Shown here: piece by piece, positions 41,769 through 50,906 of the stretch
Layout: each line of letters opens with the position of its first letter
How positions within the stretch are numbered: position 1 is the first letter of the stretch
Assembly: GCA_963803155.1 (NCBI GenBank)
Contig: CAWDMN010000040.1
Coordinates: 62,001-126,000 of the forward strand
Length of the DNA stretch: 64,000 nt
Reading direction: 5' to 3'
From: CAWDMN01 sp963803155
GTDB lineage: Bacteria; Acidobacteriota; Terriglobia; Versatilivoradales; Versatilivoraceae
The notes under the pieces: generated by a model
What the model saw: only the letters and a program-made list of their open reading frames with translations
Told to the model about the DNA's origin: nothing
Databases searched by the model: none
Position numbers and translations under genes: made by a program

Positions 41769-43367
41769 ATGAAGACCAGACCTATTGTTACCGCCAATAT
41801 GATCTTGGCAATGAGAATTATCCTTTTTTCATGCATGACTTTGCTAGGCATCCCGGTTCTGTTCGGAGCCTCTTACAATATTTGTGACTTTGGCGCCGTG
41901 GGGGATGGCAAGACGCTCAATACGTCTGCGATTCAGAAAGCCATTGAGGCCTGCCGCCGCAATGGCGCCGGGACAGTGCTGGTGCCGGGTGGGACATTTC
42001 TTTCCGGCGCGCTCAGGCTTTATGGAAACATGGACCTTCATCTGGAAAAAGGGGCAATCCTGAAAGGAAGCGCCAACCTGGCCGATTATATGTTGGAAGG
42101 GAAGAGGGTCGGATTGCTCTATTCCGAAAACGCGGAAAACATCTCACTCACCGGGCTTGGGAATATTGATGGCAATGGCGATGCCTTTATGGATTTACAC
42201 AGGGCAAAGCAGATTGAGAATGCGGCTCTGTCTTATACTCGGCAAAAAGAACGGTTCCGGCTGGTGACGGATGGTCTGGGTGATGGTCCGGTTGTGCCAT
42301 TGGAAAGGCCCTTCCAGATGATCATTTTTTCCAATTGCCGCAATCTGGCGTTGCGAGATTTGCTCATCACGAATTCCCCTTTTTGGACGGTCCATTTCGC
42401 GGATTGCGACGGAGTGGAAGTCTCCGGCGTCAAACTCTGGAACAATCTGTTGGTGGCCAACGGCGATGGAATCGACTTTACTTCCTGTAGCAATGTGCTG
42501 GTTTCCAATTGCGATATCCGCACCGGAGACGATGCCTTGGTGCTGGCGGGATATGACCACCATTTCGATTTGCCCGGATATAAAAAACTGCGGCACCCCT
42601 CGGAAAATGTGACGGTGACCAACTGCACCCTGGTCTCACGCTCCAGCGGGATTCGCATTGGTGGCGCGGATCAGAACAATATGCGGAATTATCTTTTTTC
42701 CAACCTGGTCATCTCCGGGTCCAACCGGGGGATAGGAATTTTTGCCCGCGATGAAGGGTCGATTGAGGACATTACTTTTTCCAATATTGTTATTAAGACT
42801 CGATTGCATACCGGCGATTGGTGGGGGAATGGGGAACCTATTCACCTCTCCGCGGTGAGAAACAAAGAACAGGTCACCATGGGCAAAATCAGGAATGTGA
42901 AATTCAGTCACATCATCGCTGAAGGGGAATCGGGCATTCTGGTCTATGGATCCGCTGAAAGCCCGATCGAGAATGTCACCTTCCACGACGTTGCTTTCAA
43001 GCTAAAGAAGAGCCCTCTCAACGAAGTTGCCGGGGGGAACTTTGACTTGCGTCCGGTCCTCGATCCCAAACTGCAACTCTTCAGTCACGACATCCCCGCG
43101 TTTTATGCCGAGCAGGTCAGGAATATGGAGATTCACGATTTTGACCTGACATGGGAAGCAGTCGGAGAGCCTTTCTTCACTTATGGAATCGAAATGCAAA
43201 AATTTGAGAACGTGATCATTGACGGATTCAACGGAGATGGAGCCCCTGGCCGGGGGAATGCTCCTGCCATCCTTTTAAAAGATGGCCATCAATACCGGGT
43301 AAGTTCGGCTGCTCGCAAAAGTGCCACCCAGGCGCCCGTGCTGGCTACGGAAGATGTCAGGGAATGA
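41769..43367 (+). CDS. Exported GH28-like pectin/polygalacturonase-family protein
   Basis: The start at 41769 has AGGGGA nine bases upstream and leads into a signal peptide (to about GAS near residue 36). The 532-residue protein opens with YNICDFGAVGDGKTLNT, the pectate-lyase-3-like beta-helix entry. It contains the GH28-type NGDGIDFTSCSNVLVSNCDI and TGDDALVL, holding the Asp residues of the active site. Where classical polygalacturonases have Gly-His-Gly, this protein has RSSGIRIGG, so the third motif is altered. Repeated ISLTGLGN and NVTFHDV coils fit a right-handed beta-helix. It probably acts on a galacturonan or another uronic acid polymer outside the cell; the exact linkage is uncertain. 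Confidence 0.85.
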   Translation: MKTRPIVTANMILAMRIILFSCMTLLGIPVLFGASYNICDFGAVGDGKTLNTSAIQKAIEACRRNGAGTVLVPGGTFLSGALRLYGNMDLHLEKGAILKGSANLADYMLEGKRVGLLYSENAENISLTGLGNIDGNGDAFMDLHRAKQIENAALSYTRQKERFRLVTDGLGDGPVVPLERPFQMIIFSNCRNLALRDLLITNSPFWTVHFADCDGVEVSGVKLWNNLLVANGDGIDFTSCSNVLVSNCDIRTGDDALVLAGYDHHFDLPGYKKLRHPSENVTVTNCTLVSRSSGIRIGGADQNNMRNYLFSNLVISGSNRGIGIFARDEGSIEDITFSNIVIKTRLHTGDWWGNGEPIHLSAVRNKEQVTMGKIRNVKFSHIIAEGESGILVYGSAESPIENVTFHDVAFKLKKSPLNEVAGGNFDLRPVLDPKLQLFSHDIPAFYAEQVRNMEIHDFDLTWEAVGEPFFTYGIEMQKFENVIIDGFNGDGAPGRGNAPAILLKDGHQYRVSSAARKSATQAPVLATEDVRE

Positions 43368-43380
43368 TGGTGTACCCTCA

Positions 43381-44010
43381 TAAGAAAATCGCCGTAAGGC
43401 AAAAGTGGAGCGGGCACGAGTGACCGCCGTCACCGGTGCATGCTGGCTCGGCAGGCGAGGCTGGCCAGGCGACGCGCGACGGGTGACTTCGTCACACTCG
43501 CGCGTCCCACCTTGATGTCCATTTTCATCTTCTTGTTCTTCCAGCCGCGCTGGCATGAGAGGCTCCCCAGAAAATCGCAGCGCTTGAGACCTCACAGGTC
43601 TTGGAGACCTTTGAGGTCTGGAGATTCTCATCCTCTTTTTGTGCCTGCCAGGCCGGCATGTGTGGCTCCCTAGAAAATCCCAGCTTAGCAACAATGAAAT
43701 CTAAGTCCGCTCACCCTGAGCTTGTCGAAGGATATGCGGACGAGCAAAACAAGGTTTTCCCAATGATGTTAAGCTAACTAATCCCTTGGTTGGCTCGACT
43801 TGCCACGAAAGAACCGTCCATCCTTCGACAAGCTCAGGACGAACGGTTCTTTATCGGAGTCAGCACCTCATTTTCATTGTCTTGTTGAGCCAGCCGTGCT
43901 GGCATGAGTAACTCCCTCGATAATTGCGTAGATGGAGGTGGGGTGCCCCCGCCTGAGTTTGCCAAACCTGCTCCGACGGCCTGAGGGCACCCCGCCTCCT
44001 TCATTTGCGG
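43381..44010. repeat. Cassette array V: four tails A, D, C, B with three heads
   Basis: Read on the minus strand: tail B (44003-43928), head (43926-43870), tail C (43869-43680), head (43679-43624), tail D (43621-43577, ACCTCACAGGTC-type palindromes), head (43576-43521), tail A (43520-43395), leader-like GCGATTTTCTTA. This is the fullest array and has one copy of each tail. It fills the gap between the GH28-like gene and the histidine kinase gene; no protein gene is supported in it. Confidence 0.82.
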
Positions 44011-44072
44011 TCATTATGATTCCCCGGCATGGCAATATGGCGGAATATTGCGGCTATAGCGGCTTGCAAGGA

Positions 44073-46472
44073 TTAATTGGGTTTCCTATTGGAGGAATGC
44101 TGCAAGACTTCGTTGATTCGTTGAATAAAACCGGCCGCGGTAAACGGCTTTTGCATGAAGGCATCCCCTTCCATCAACTCATCATTGTGGGCAAAAGCCT
44201 GGTCGGTGTAACCGCTTACAAATAAAACCTTGATCTCGGGAAGGATCTTCTTAATTTCCTCGGCTAATTGGCGGCCCGACATGTTTGGCATCACGACATC
44301 GGTGACGAGGATATCAATCCTCTCCTCAATCGTCATTGCCATTTGCAGGGCGTCGCGTCCATCGTTTGCCTCAAAGACCTGAAATCCGGCCTTGGTCAAA
44401 ATCATTTTGCCCAATCTGCGGACGCTTGCATCGTCTTCCACCAACAGCACATTTTTATCCCCCTTGAGATGCAACTCGCGTTGGGGAGCCAAAGTGGACT
44501 TCGGATCTATTACGGCAGGAAGATAAATTTTAAAAATAGTCCCTCTCGTCTCCTCGCTGTAAACCCAAATGTGGCCGCAGTGGCTCTGCACAATGCCATA
44601 TACGGTCGAAAGCCCCAATCCCGTACCTTTCCCGACTTCTTTGGTGGTGAAAAAAGGCTCGAAGATTTTGGATTGGATTTCCGGACTCATGCCACAACCA
44701 GTGTCGGTGACGGTCAGCATGACATAAGATCCGGGCTCCATGCCGGAATGAAAGGAAGCATAGGCTTCGTCCAACTCAACGTTGGCGGTTTCCAATATGA
44801 GCTTGCCTCCATTCGGCATGGCATCGCGGGCGTTGACCGCGAGATTCACAATGATCTGTTCGAGGTTGCCAGGATTCATTTCGATGGGATCGGGCGAGAC
44901 GCCTAACACGGTGATCAGTTCAATATCTTCTCCTATCAACCGGCGCAGCATCTTGTCCATGTTGGCCACAATTTCATTGATATCCAAAATGGCGGTCTCC
45001 ACCAATTGCTTCCGGCTGAAGGTGAGCAATTGCCGCGTCAAATTGGCGGCTTTTTCACCCGCCTGGAGGATTTCCTTGAGATTCTCATAACTCGGATCCC
45101 CAGGAGTGAGGTCAAACATCATGAGTTCGCTCAGACCGTTGATCACCGTCAAAATGTTATTGAAATCATGGGCGACCCCGCCCGCGAGCCGGCCAATGGC
45201 GTCCATTTTTTGCGCCTGCCTGAACTGTTCTTCCAGCGTCAATTGTTTGGTAATGTCACGGCGGATCGAGACGAAATTGATGATCTTGTCCTCTTTGTCC
45301 CGGACTGGCGAAATCACCATGCTTTCCTGGCAAAGGCTTCCGTCTTTCTTGCGATTGGTGATCTGCCCGGACCAAATGTTTCCCCGGAGGACCGTTTGCC
45401 ACATGCTTTCGAAAAACTTGGAATTGTGCTGGTCACTCTTGAATACCCGGGGCAGTTTTCCAATCAGTTCATAATCGGCATAGCCGGAAATTCGCTGGCT
45501 GGCTTGATTGACAAAAACGATTTTGCCATCTGGTTCCGTTACCACCACCATATCGGCCATTTGTTCCAAAATGGTCGCCATTCGGGCCCAAAATTCCTCA
45601 CTTTGTTTCCGCTCGGTAATATCGACGCATGAGCCGACAAAACCTTCAAAGGTTCCATCCGAATCGAAGCGGGGAACCGCACGGTCCAATATCCAGCGGT
45701 AGACCTCATCGTGTCCGCGCAGCCGAAATTCTATTTGGAACGGCTGACGATCAATATAAGAGGACGAACAAATGGCCATGTACCTTTGATAATCGTCGGG
45801 GTGTATCCCTCTTGCCCAGCCGTCGCCAGCCTCTTCCTTCACGGTCTTGCCCGTGAATTCCAGCCATCCTTTGTTGAAAAAGGATCGGGAATTATGAGCA
45901 TTCCCCATCCAGATCAAGACCGGGGCTTGATCGGCCAGTAAGCGGAAGCGCTCTTCACTTTCCTTCAGGGCGTCTTCCGCTTTTTTCCTTTCCGTAATGT
46001 CCCGCATGATGACGGTGTAGATTTTTTCGCCTCCCACTTCGCATTGAGCAATGGAGGCTTCAATGGGGAATTCCTCTCCATCCGCACGCAGGCCGCTGAT
46101 GGTTCCCAAGGCTCCCATGTGGCGTGAAGAGGCGCCCGTGGAGCCAAAACGGCTGATATGCTCCCGGTGTATATGGCGGAATCGATCCGGAATAAACTGG
46201 CTGAGCGGCTGTCCGATGGCATCGATGGCGGAGCAGTGGAACATCAATTCGGCGGCTCGATTGAAGACGATGATGTTCTGTCGTGAATCGACGCTAAGGA
46301 TGGCATCCATCGCGGATTCCACAATGCTAAAAAGCCGCGCTTTGTTTTCCTTTATAGCTTCCGCGGAAACTTGTCTCTGTTCCTCAGCCTCTTCCTTGGT
46401 CTTCTTGAGCTGATTTTCCAGCCTCTCGATTTCTTTGAAGAGGGAATCCTTCGTTCGATTTCCAGTAATCAT
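44073..46472 (-). CDS. Soluble hybrid histidine kinase: three PAS domains, kinase, receiver
   Basis: This 799-residue protein lacks membrane segments. After an N-terminal coil (about 1-45) come PAS 1 (about 45-160), PAS 2 (about 170-290) and PAS 3 (about 298-410). A HisKA domain has the phospho-acceptor His435 in GGVAHDFNNIL, and the HATPase domain shows N-box VNLAVNARDAM and G-box DTGCGM, KGTGLGLSTVYG. A receiver (about 674-790) closes it, with VEDDAS and the phospho-Asp725 in VTDVVMPN. Such hybrids sense a cytoplasmic ligand or redox state and pass phosphate onward. No response regulator with an output domain is near, so the output is unknown. PAS ligand residues cannot be named. Confidence 0.95.
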   Translation of the reverse strand: MITGNRTKDSLFKEIERLENQLKKTKEEAEEQRQVSAEAIKENKARLFSIVESAMDAILSVDSRQNIIVFNRAAELMFHCSAIDAIGQPLSQFIPDRFRHIHREHISRFGSTGASSRHMGALGTISGLRADGEEFPIEASIAQCEVGGEKIYTVIMRDITERKKAEDALKESEERFRLLADQAPVLIWMGNAHNSRSFFNKGWLEFTGKTVKEEAGDGWARGIHPDDYQRYMAICSSSYIDRQPFQIEFRLRGHDEVYRWILDRAVPRFDSDGTFEGFVGSCVDITERKQSEEFWARMATILEQMADMVVVTEPDGKIVFVNQASQRISGYADYELIGKLPRVFKSDQHNSKFFESMWQTVLRGNIWSGQITNRKKDGSLCQESMVISPVRDKEDKIINFVSIRRDITKQLTLEEQFRQAQKMDAIGRLAGGVAHDFNNILTVINGLSELMMFDLTPGDPSYENLKEILQAGEKAANLTRQLLTFSRKQLVETAILDINEIVANMDKMLRRLIGEDIELITVLGVSPDPIEMNPGNLEQIIVNLAVNARDAMPNGGKLILETANVELDEAYASFHSGMEPGSYVMLTVTDTGCGMSPEIQSKIFEPFFTTKEVGKGTGLGLSTVYGIVQSHCGHIWVYSEETRGTIFKIYLPAVIDPKSTLAPQRELHLKGDKNVLLVEDDASVRRLGKMILTKAGFQVFEANDGRDALQMAMTIEERIDILVTDVVMPNMSGRQLAEEIKKILPEIKVLFVSGYTDQAFAHNDELMEGDAFMQKPFTAAGFIQRINEVLQHSSNRKPN

Positions 46473-46699
46473 AGCTCTACGCTGCCTGATTACCCCATGA
46501 GCCGGGGGAATTAAATCCGTTCAGTCCACGAGCATTCCACCTTATATTTTATGGTGCTCTTTTCTCTTATCAAGTTGGAACACCAAAATTTAAAAGCCGA
46601 TTTTCCCCTTGAGGATTTTTGCGGTGCAATCGATCAGCGATAATTGGGATGCGAGCGGGCATGAAGTTGTGTGCGCGGAGCGGGCGCATGTGACCCACC

Positions 46700-46797
46700 G
46701 GATGAAGGATGAGGGATGAAGGATGAAGGATGAGGGATGAGGGATGAAGGATGAGGGATGAAGGATGAGGGATGAGGGATGAAGAATGAGGGATGGG
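46700..46797. repeat. Heptamer tandem array (GGATGAR)
   Basis: Fourteen 7-base units of GGATGAA or GGATGAG (the last two vary) lie in the divergent gap between the histidine kinase and adenosine deaminase genes. Like the 7.6-8.0 kb arrays, the period is 7 and one purine position toggles. No complementary arm is present. Confidence 0.9.
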
Positions 46798-46957
46798 CTT
46801 CTCCGCGCGTGTGTTCCACCTTCACTGCAAATTTTCATCCTCTCCTAGTACTGACGGCCTGGCTTTCCTATTTGGCTTGCTTGAGCCTGTTGCCCTTAAA
46901 CCTTGACAGGCGGGAGGGTCCCAAGGTATTTAGGATTTTGTCGATTGGAGGTTTTGC

Positions 46958-48001
46958 GTGATTTTTGCCAATGGGACATTGTCCAGAACTTTGATCGAGA
47001 CTCTGCTCAAGGTGGAACTCCATGTCCATTTGGATTGTTGCCTGAGCTGGCGGGCAGTCTCCTCGTTGGAGCCGGGGATTGGCCTGGAATCCTACCGGCG
47101 CCGATATGTCGGGCTTGCCCAGTGCGCGAATCTGGCGGAATTCCTTTCTTATATCGACAACAGTTTGGCGCTTCTGCAAACGGAAGAGGGATTGCAAATC
47201 GCCGTGGAGGATTTATTCGATCAGTTCCGGCGGGACAATGTAATTTATGGCGAGATCCGTTTTGCCCCTCTCCTTCATTTGCGCAGGGGATTGACTCCGG
47301 TCCGAGTTGTGTCGGCGGTGGCGGAAGCCGTCTCCCGTTGTGTCCGCAAAACAGGAATTGAGTCGCGAGTCATTCTCTGCGCATTGCGGCATTTCACAAG
47401 CGATCAAAGCATGCAGACAGCCAGACTTGTGGATGAATTCCGCGGAACCTGCATCGCCGCGCTGGATTTGGCTGCCGACGAAGCTGGATTCTCGCTGGCG
47501 AACCATATTCCCGCTTTTACCTTTGCCAGGCAGCGAGAACTTCCGCGCACGGCTCATGCCGGGGAGGCCAGAGGCCCCGAAAGTGTCCGGGAGACCCTGT
47601 CGCAACTTCAACCCAACCGGATTGGGCATGGCGTCCGCAGCCTCGAAGATCCGGCTTTGCCCGCTGAATTGCGAGATCGCGGCATTCACCTGGAAGTCTG
47701 CCCATCCTGCAATATCCAGATAGGATTGTTTGAGTCTTTTGCCGACCACCCCGTGGATCGTCTTTTTCAAGCCGGCATTTCAGTGGGAATCAACACCGAT
47801 GGCCGCACTCTCACCAACATATCGTTATCGGATGAATATGAGCGGCTGCATCAGACCTTTGGATGGGGTATTCCGGAATTTTACCAATGCAACCACAACG
47901 CCTTGGCGGCGGCTTTTTTAGGTGAGAAGGATTGCCGGAGGCTGCAAGAAAAACTGGAGACCGCCTATGCGCCGGGGCTGAAGCACAAGGAAGCCCTATG
48001 A
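46958..48001 (+). CDS. Adenosine deaminase family protein
   Basis: Translation starts at a GTG eight bases after GGAGG. The 347-residue enzyme has the metal and catalytic motifs of the adenosine/adenine deaminase family: KVELHVHLD (His pair), HAGE with the catalytic Glu, RIGHGV, and SVGINTDGRT. In canonical enzymes the last is NTDDP or NTDSP and an SN in PxSN precedes it; here PSCN and NTDGR differ. It probably deaminates a purine nucleoside or base, but the substituted residues make the true substrate uncertain. It overlaps the following HAD gene by ATGA, so they are co-translated. Confidence 0.88.
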   Translation: MIFANGTLSRTLIETLLKVELHVHLDCCLSWRAVSSLEPGIGLESYRRRYVGLAQCANLAEFLSYIDNSLALLQTEEGLQIAVEDLFDQFRRDNVIYGEIRFAPLLHLRRGLTPVRVVSAVAEAVSRCVRKTGIESRVILCALRHFTSDQSMQTARLVDEFRGTCIAALDLAADEAGFSLANHIPAFTFARQRELPRTAHAGEARGPESVRETLSQLQPNRIGHGVRSLEDPALPAELRDRGIHLEVCPSCNIQIGLFESFADHPVDRLFQAGISVGINTDGRTLTNISLSDEYERLHQTFGWGIPEFYQCNHNALAAAFLGEKDCRRLQEKLETAYAPGLKHKEAL

Positions 48002-48696
48002 TTCAATGGATCGGTTTTGACGCCGACGATACTCTCTGGCATAATGAGACTCTCTTTCATTTGACTCAGGATCGATATACTCATCTCCTGTCCGGATATC
48101 ATCCGGCCATGGAGATCGAAAAAAAGCTCTTCGAAACCGAGATGCGCAATTTGAAGGATTTTGGTTACGGGATCAAAGGCTTCGTTCTTTCCATGATTGA
48201 AACGGCTATTCAACTGACCGAAAACCGGGTTTCGGCTGAGGAGATTCAGGAAATCATCAATTTGGGCAAGTCCATGATGCGCGCGCCGGTAGAGCTTCTA
48301 GACCACGCCAGGCAAACCGTGGAGAAATTAAGCCAATCCTTTCCTCTGCTTATGATCACCAAGGGCGACCTCTTCGATCAGGAGTCGAAGATCGCCCGAT
48401 CGGGTTTAATCCGGTATTTTCGGGGGATTGAAATTCTCACGGAAAAGACACCTGCAACCTATCGAGCCGTTTTGAACAAGTATGGAATCGATCCAGCTTC
48501 CTTCCTGATGGTAGGCAACTCCCTGAAGTCGGATATTCTTCCCGTGCTGGCAATCGGCGGACAGGCTGTCCAGGTGGAGTATTCTCTCTGCTGGGAACAT
48601 GAGACGGTGAACGATGAAGATCTGGAAGGGAAACCGGTCCATCGGCTAGACTCATTGGCCGGATTGGTTCCTCTGATCGAATCGCTTACCACATAA
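47998..48696 (+). CDS. HAD-superfamily phosphatase, nucleotidase-like
   Basis: The ATG at 47998 overlaps the deaminase stop (ATGA). The 232-residue protein has HAD motif I GFDADDTLWH (first Asp as nucleophile), motif II MITKGD, and motif IV VGNSLKSDILP. An all-helical cap is inserted after motif I. This plan fits YjjG/YfnB-like small-molecule phosphatases. Coupling to a purine deaminase suggests dephosphorylation of nucleotides feeding nucleoside deamination, which is inference. Confidence 0.85.
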   Translation: MIQWIGFDADDTLWHNETLFHLTQDRYTHLLSGYHPAMEIEKKLFETEMRNLKDFGYGIKGFVLSMIETAIQLTENRVSAEEIQEIINLGKSMMRAPVELLDHARQTVEKLSQSFPLLMITKGDLFDQESKIARSGLIRYFRGIEILTEKTPATYRAVLNKYGIDPASFLMVGNSLKSDILPVLAIGGQAVQVEYSLCWEHETVNDEDLEGKPVHRLDSLAGLVPLIESLTT

Positions 48697-48729
48697 GGAT
48701 TTGAGCCTTCACGCTTTGTAGGAGGCCTC

Positions 48730-48930
48730 ATGCAACGATTTTTCCAAGATGTTCGTTTTGCCCTGCGGCAGATGCGCCGCCACCCGCGCGAAAGTGTAAT
48801 CATCCTCCTCATCCTGGCGCTGGGCATTGGAGCCAATTGCGCGATCTTCAGCAAAGTAAACCAGGCTTTGTTTAGACCGTTGGCCTCCTTAAATCATCGG
48901 AAGAGGAAAATGTCAGATTTGAATCCTTAA
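48730..48930 (+). pseudogene. Remnant of an acidobacterial MacB/FtsX-type permease (N-terminus only)
   Basis: The 66 codons encode a start typical of large acidobacterial ABC permeases: FFQDVRFALRQMRRHPRESV, the membrane segment IILLILALGIGANCAIF, and SKVNQALFRPL. Normal members continue for about 800 residues; here similarity ends after FRPL and a stop comes 15 codons later. The ribosome-binding site GGAGG is still present. Its end overlaps the stop of the convergent nitrilase gene. It is best read as a decayed insertion or deletion remnant. Confidence 0.75.
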
Positions 48931-50138
48931 GAATGCGGTTTGCCCACGCGGATCTCCATCAATCGTTGGTTAGCGGCGCGATCAATCCAGCTGTTTGGGA
49001 ATTCCATCCGCAGTTTCTCGAAGGCTTGAATGGCTTCCTGCTTTTTCCCTGACTTCATGAGGTTTTCAGCTTGCTCAAATTGATCTGGGCCCACGGTGGT
49101 GAGCTTTTCCCAGAGACGAACCGCTTCATCAACCGTGATGGTGCGAGGGATTTTTTTTAGCACTGGCGGATTCGGGTCAGTCAAAAGACCATAAGCAACA
49201 GGATTCCGCTCGCGAAAGAGCCGGGCCCGCATGTCGACTTGGAAATTCATGGCGTCACCCCCTCCGCGTTCGCTGAACGGATTGATGTTTGCCACGACAA
49301 TGTCCTCAGGATTTTTTCCCTCCGCCAACACTTTACCCTGCGGCGAGACGATCATGGAGCCGTCATTGCGTTTTGCGACCACCAGGTAGACAAAATTATC
49401 GGCCGCTCGCGTTCGGAAAGCCGCGCGATTCAGATCGTCACCGGAGTCATTCGGATCTCCGGCAGTAATGGCGCCGCCGAGCGTAGGCACGAAGATGATG
49501 TCGGCTCCCGCAAGCGCCAGACAGCGGGTGGACTCTGGCATGACCATGTCGTAACAGATGAGCAATCCCACTCCTCCCAGGTCAGGGGTCTCAAATATGG
49601 GAAAACTCTCACCGCGCCTTCGATCCGATTCGGCGACGGTCGGTTGGACCTTGTGGTAACGCCCGATTTCCCTTCCATCGCGGCCAATAAAAAAAGCCGT
49701 ATTGTAATAAGAGCCATCCGGCTCGATGGTATCATTGCAGCAAATGAGATACATCCGATGAGCGGCCGCTGCCTCCCCCAATCGCTTCAACATCTGCTCC
49801 ACGGTCGCCGGCAAAACTTCCTTCATATTCGCCTTGTTTCCCAACTCCCATTGAAGCAATCCCAATGTGTCCTCAGGCAATGCCAGGATGTCACACCCCG
49901 CGGTTCCTGCCCGATGCACCAGCTGCACGAGTTCTCCGAGCGATTTGTCAACGGCGGCCAAAGCTTGGCTGGGCTCCAGCCGCCAATCGATGATTCTCGA
50001 ACGGGGTTGCGCAGTGCCAATGCGCACCATCCGCTGTCGCTTATCGGAATTTTTCGGGTTTTCGATTTGAGACGATTGATCTGCATTACAGTTGAAACTA
50101 GCTGCAAATATCAGCATTGCGCCGAAAAGGATTTTCAT
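48927..50138 (-). CDS. Exported carbon-nitrogen hydrolase (nitrilase superfamily)
   Basis: I start at the ATG 50138; an in-frame GTG 12 bases upstream is possible. The 403-residue protein has a signal peptide (about 1-20, ending near NCNADQ) and a nitrilase fold. The triad is Glu in ILALPEDTLG, Lys in GRYHKVQPT and Cys in LLICYDMVMPE. A C-terminal TPR-like helix pair (EQAENLMKSGKKQEAIQAFEK) is unusual. It would hydrolyse an amide or nitrile in the periplasm. It stands alone and is convergent with the permease remnant. Confidence 0.88.
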   Translation of the reverse strand: MKILFGAMLIFAASFNCNADQSSQIENPKNSDKRQRMVRIGTAQPRSRIIDWRLEPSQALAAVDKSLGELVQLVHRAGTAGCDILALPEDTLGLLQWELGNKANMKEVLPATVEQMLKRLGEAAAAHRMYLICCNDTIEPDGSYYNTAFFIGRDGREIGRYHKVQPTVAESDRRRGESFPIFETPDLGGVGLLICYDMVMPESTRCLALAGADIIFVPTLGGAITAGDPNDSGDDLNRAAFRTRAADNFVYLVVAKRNDGSMIVSPQGKVLAEGKNPEDIVVANINPFSERGGGDAMNFQVDMRARLFRERNPVAYGLLTDPNPPVLKKIPRTITVDEAVRLWEKLTTVGPDQFEQAENLMKSGKKQEAIQAFEKLRMEFPNSWIDRAANQRLMEIRVGKPHS

Positions 50139-50906
50139 GATTTTTGTCACACTCCCTCTTTGATTTTCACCACAAATGCTGAATTTATCAATTGCAGCAT
50201 GACTATTCCTGATATCATGCTTTTCATTGTTTGATCCTCATCGATCATGGAAACTGGCTTGAATTATTCCCCGCTTCCTCCTTCGAAATTTGTGCATCAG
50301 CTCAATGCCAACAATAGCCATGGAAGCATCCGAGCCCTTTTCATTCCGGATTATCGCCATTATAGCCTGGTGTGTCTTTTTATTGGGATAATTGGCGGAA
50401 TTCAAAAAGGAATGAGGCAGAGATGCTTCAGGGAGGAATGGGTCGGGAGGGTAAATCCCCCCACAGCTGAAGAGGACCAACGGGCATCGACCTGCGCCTT
50501 CGCTGATGGATCATACATCGGTAGCAGCAATGATGGAAGATTTCCAGCTGGTGAGGAAAATTCACCTTCCCATTTCTAGTAGACGGCATTGGGGGATGGA
50601 TTCATGGACTGCAGTAAGGAAATTTGAGAATTCAGGATGTTTGGGAACGCGTGTTAGCCAGACGGAGACTCGGAAGGCTTTTTCTGCAGCCTTTATCTAG
50701 CCTTGCACCTGATTAAAATCCTCACTAGGTAAGATGTGCCGGGTAATAGGCTCGGCATTCTTCATTTTCTTTTCACTTTTTATGTGGCGGCTTTTAACCT
50801 GGACAAAAAAGGGAGCATGGCCTGAAGGGAAGAAACCTCGGTTTGAGTTTCTTCTACGTCAGATCCAACAATTTGATCTTCTGAAGCTTGAAACAAGCTG
50901 TGCGAA
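50139..50906. other. Long region without a supported gene
   Basis: Open frames here (for example 50247-50579) have no signal, no binding site and no recognisable composition. I see no repeat from the other families and no RNA gene. It may hold the promoter of the nitrilase-family gene and decayed coding sequence. Confidence 0.5.

Noticed and set aside
43381..44010. Integron-like attC cassette array
   Set aside because: The heads are palindromic but lack GTTRRRY/RYYYAAC core sites, the tails are not genes, and no integron integrase is present.
46590..46838. Ser/His/Pro-rich frame across the GGATGAR array
   Set aside because: A 7-base tandem repeat gives periodic open frames by itself; there is no signal or binding site.
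50247..50579. Possible 110-residue protein
   Set aside because: No binding site, no motif, and composition unlike neighbouring genes.
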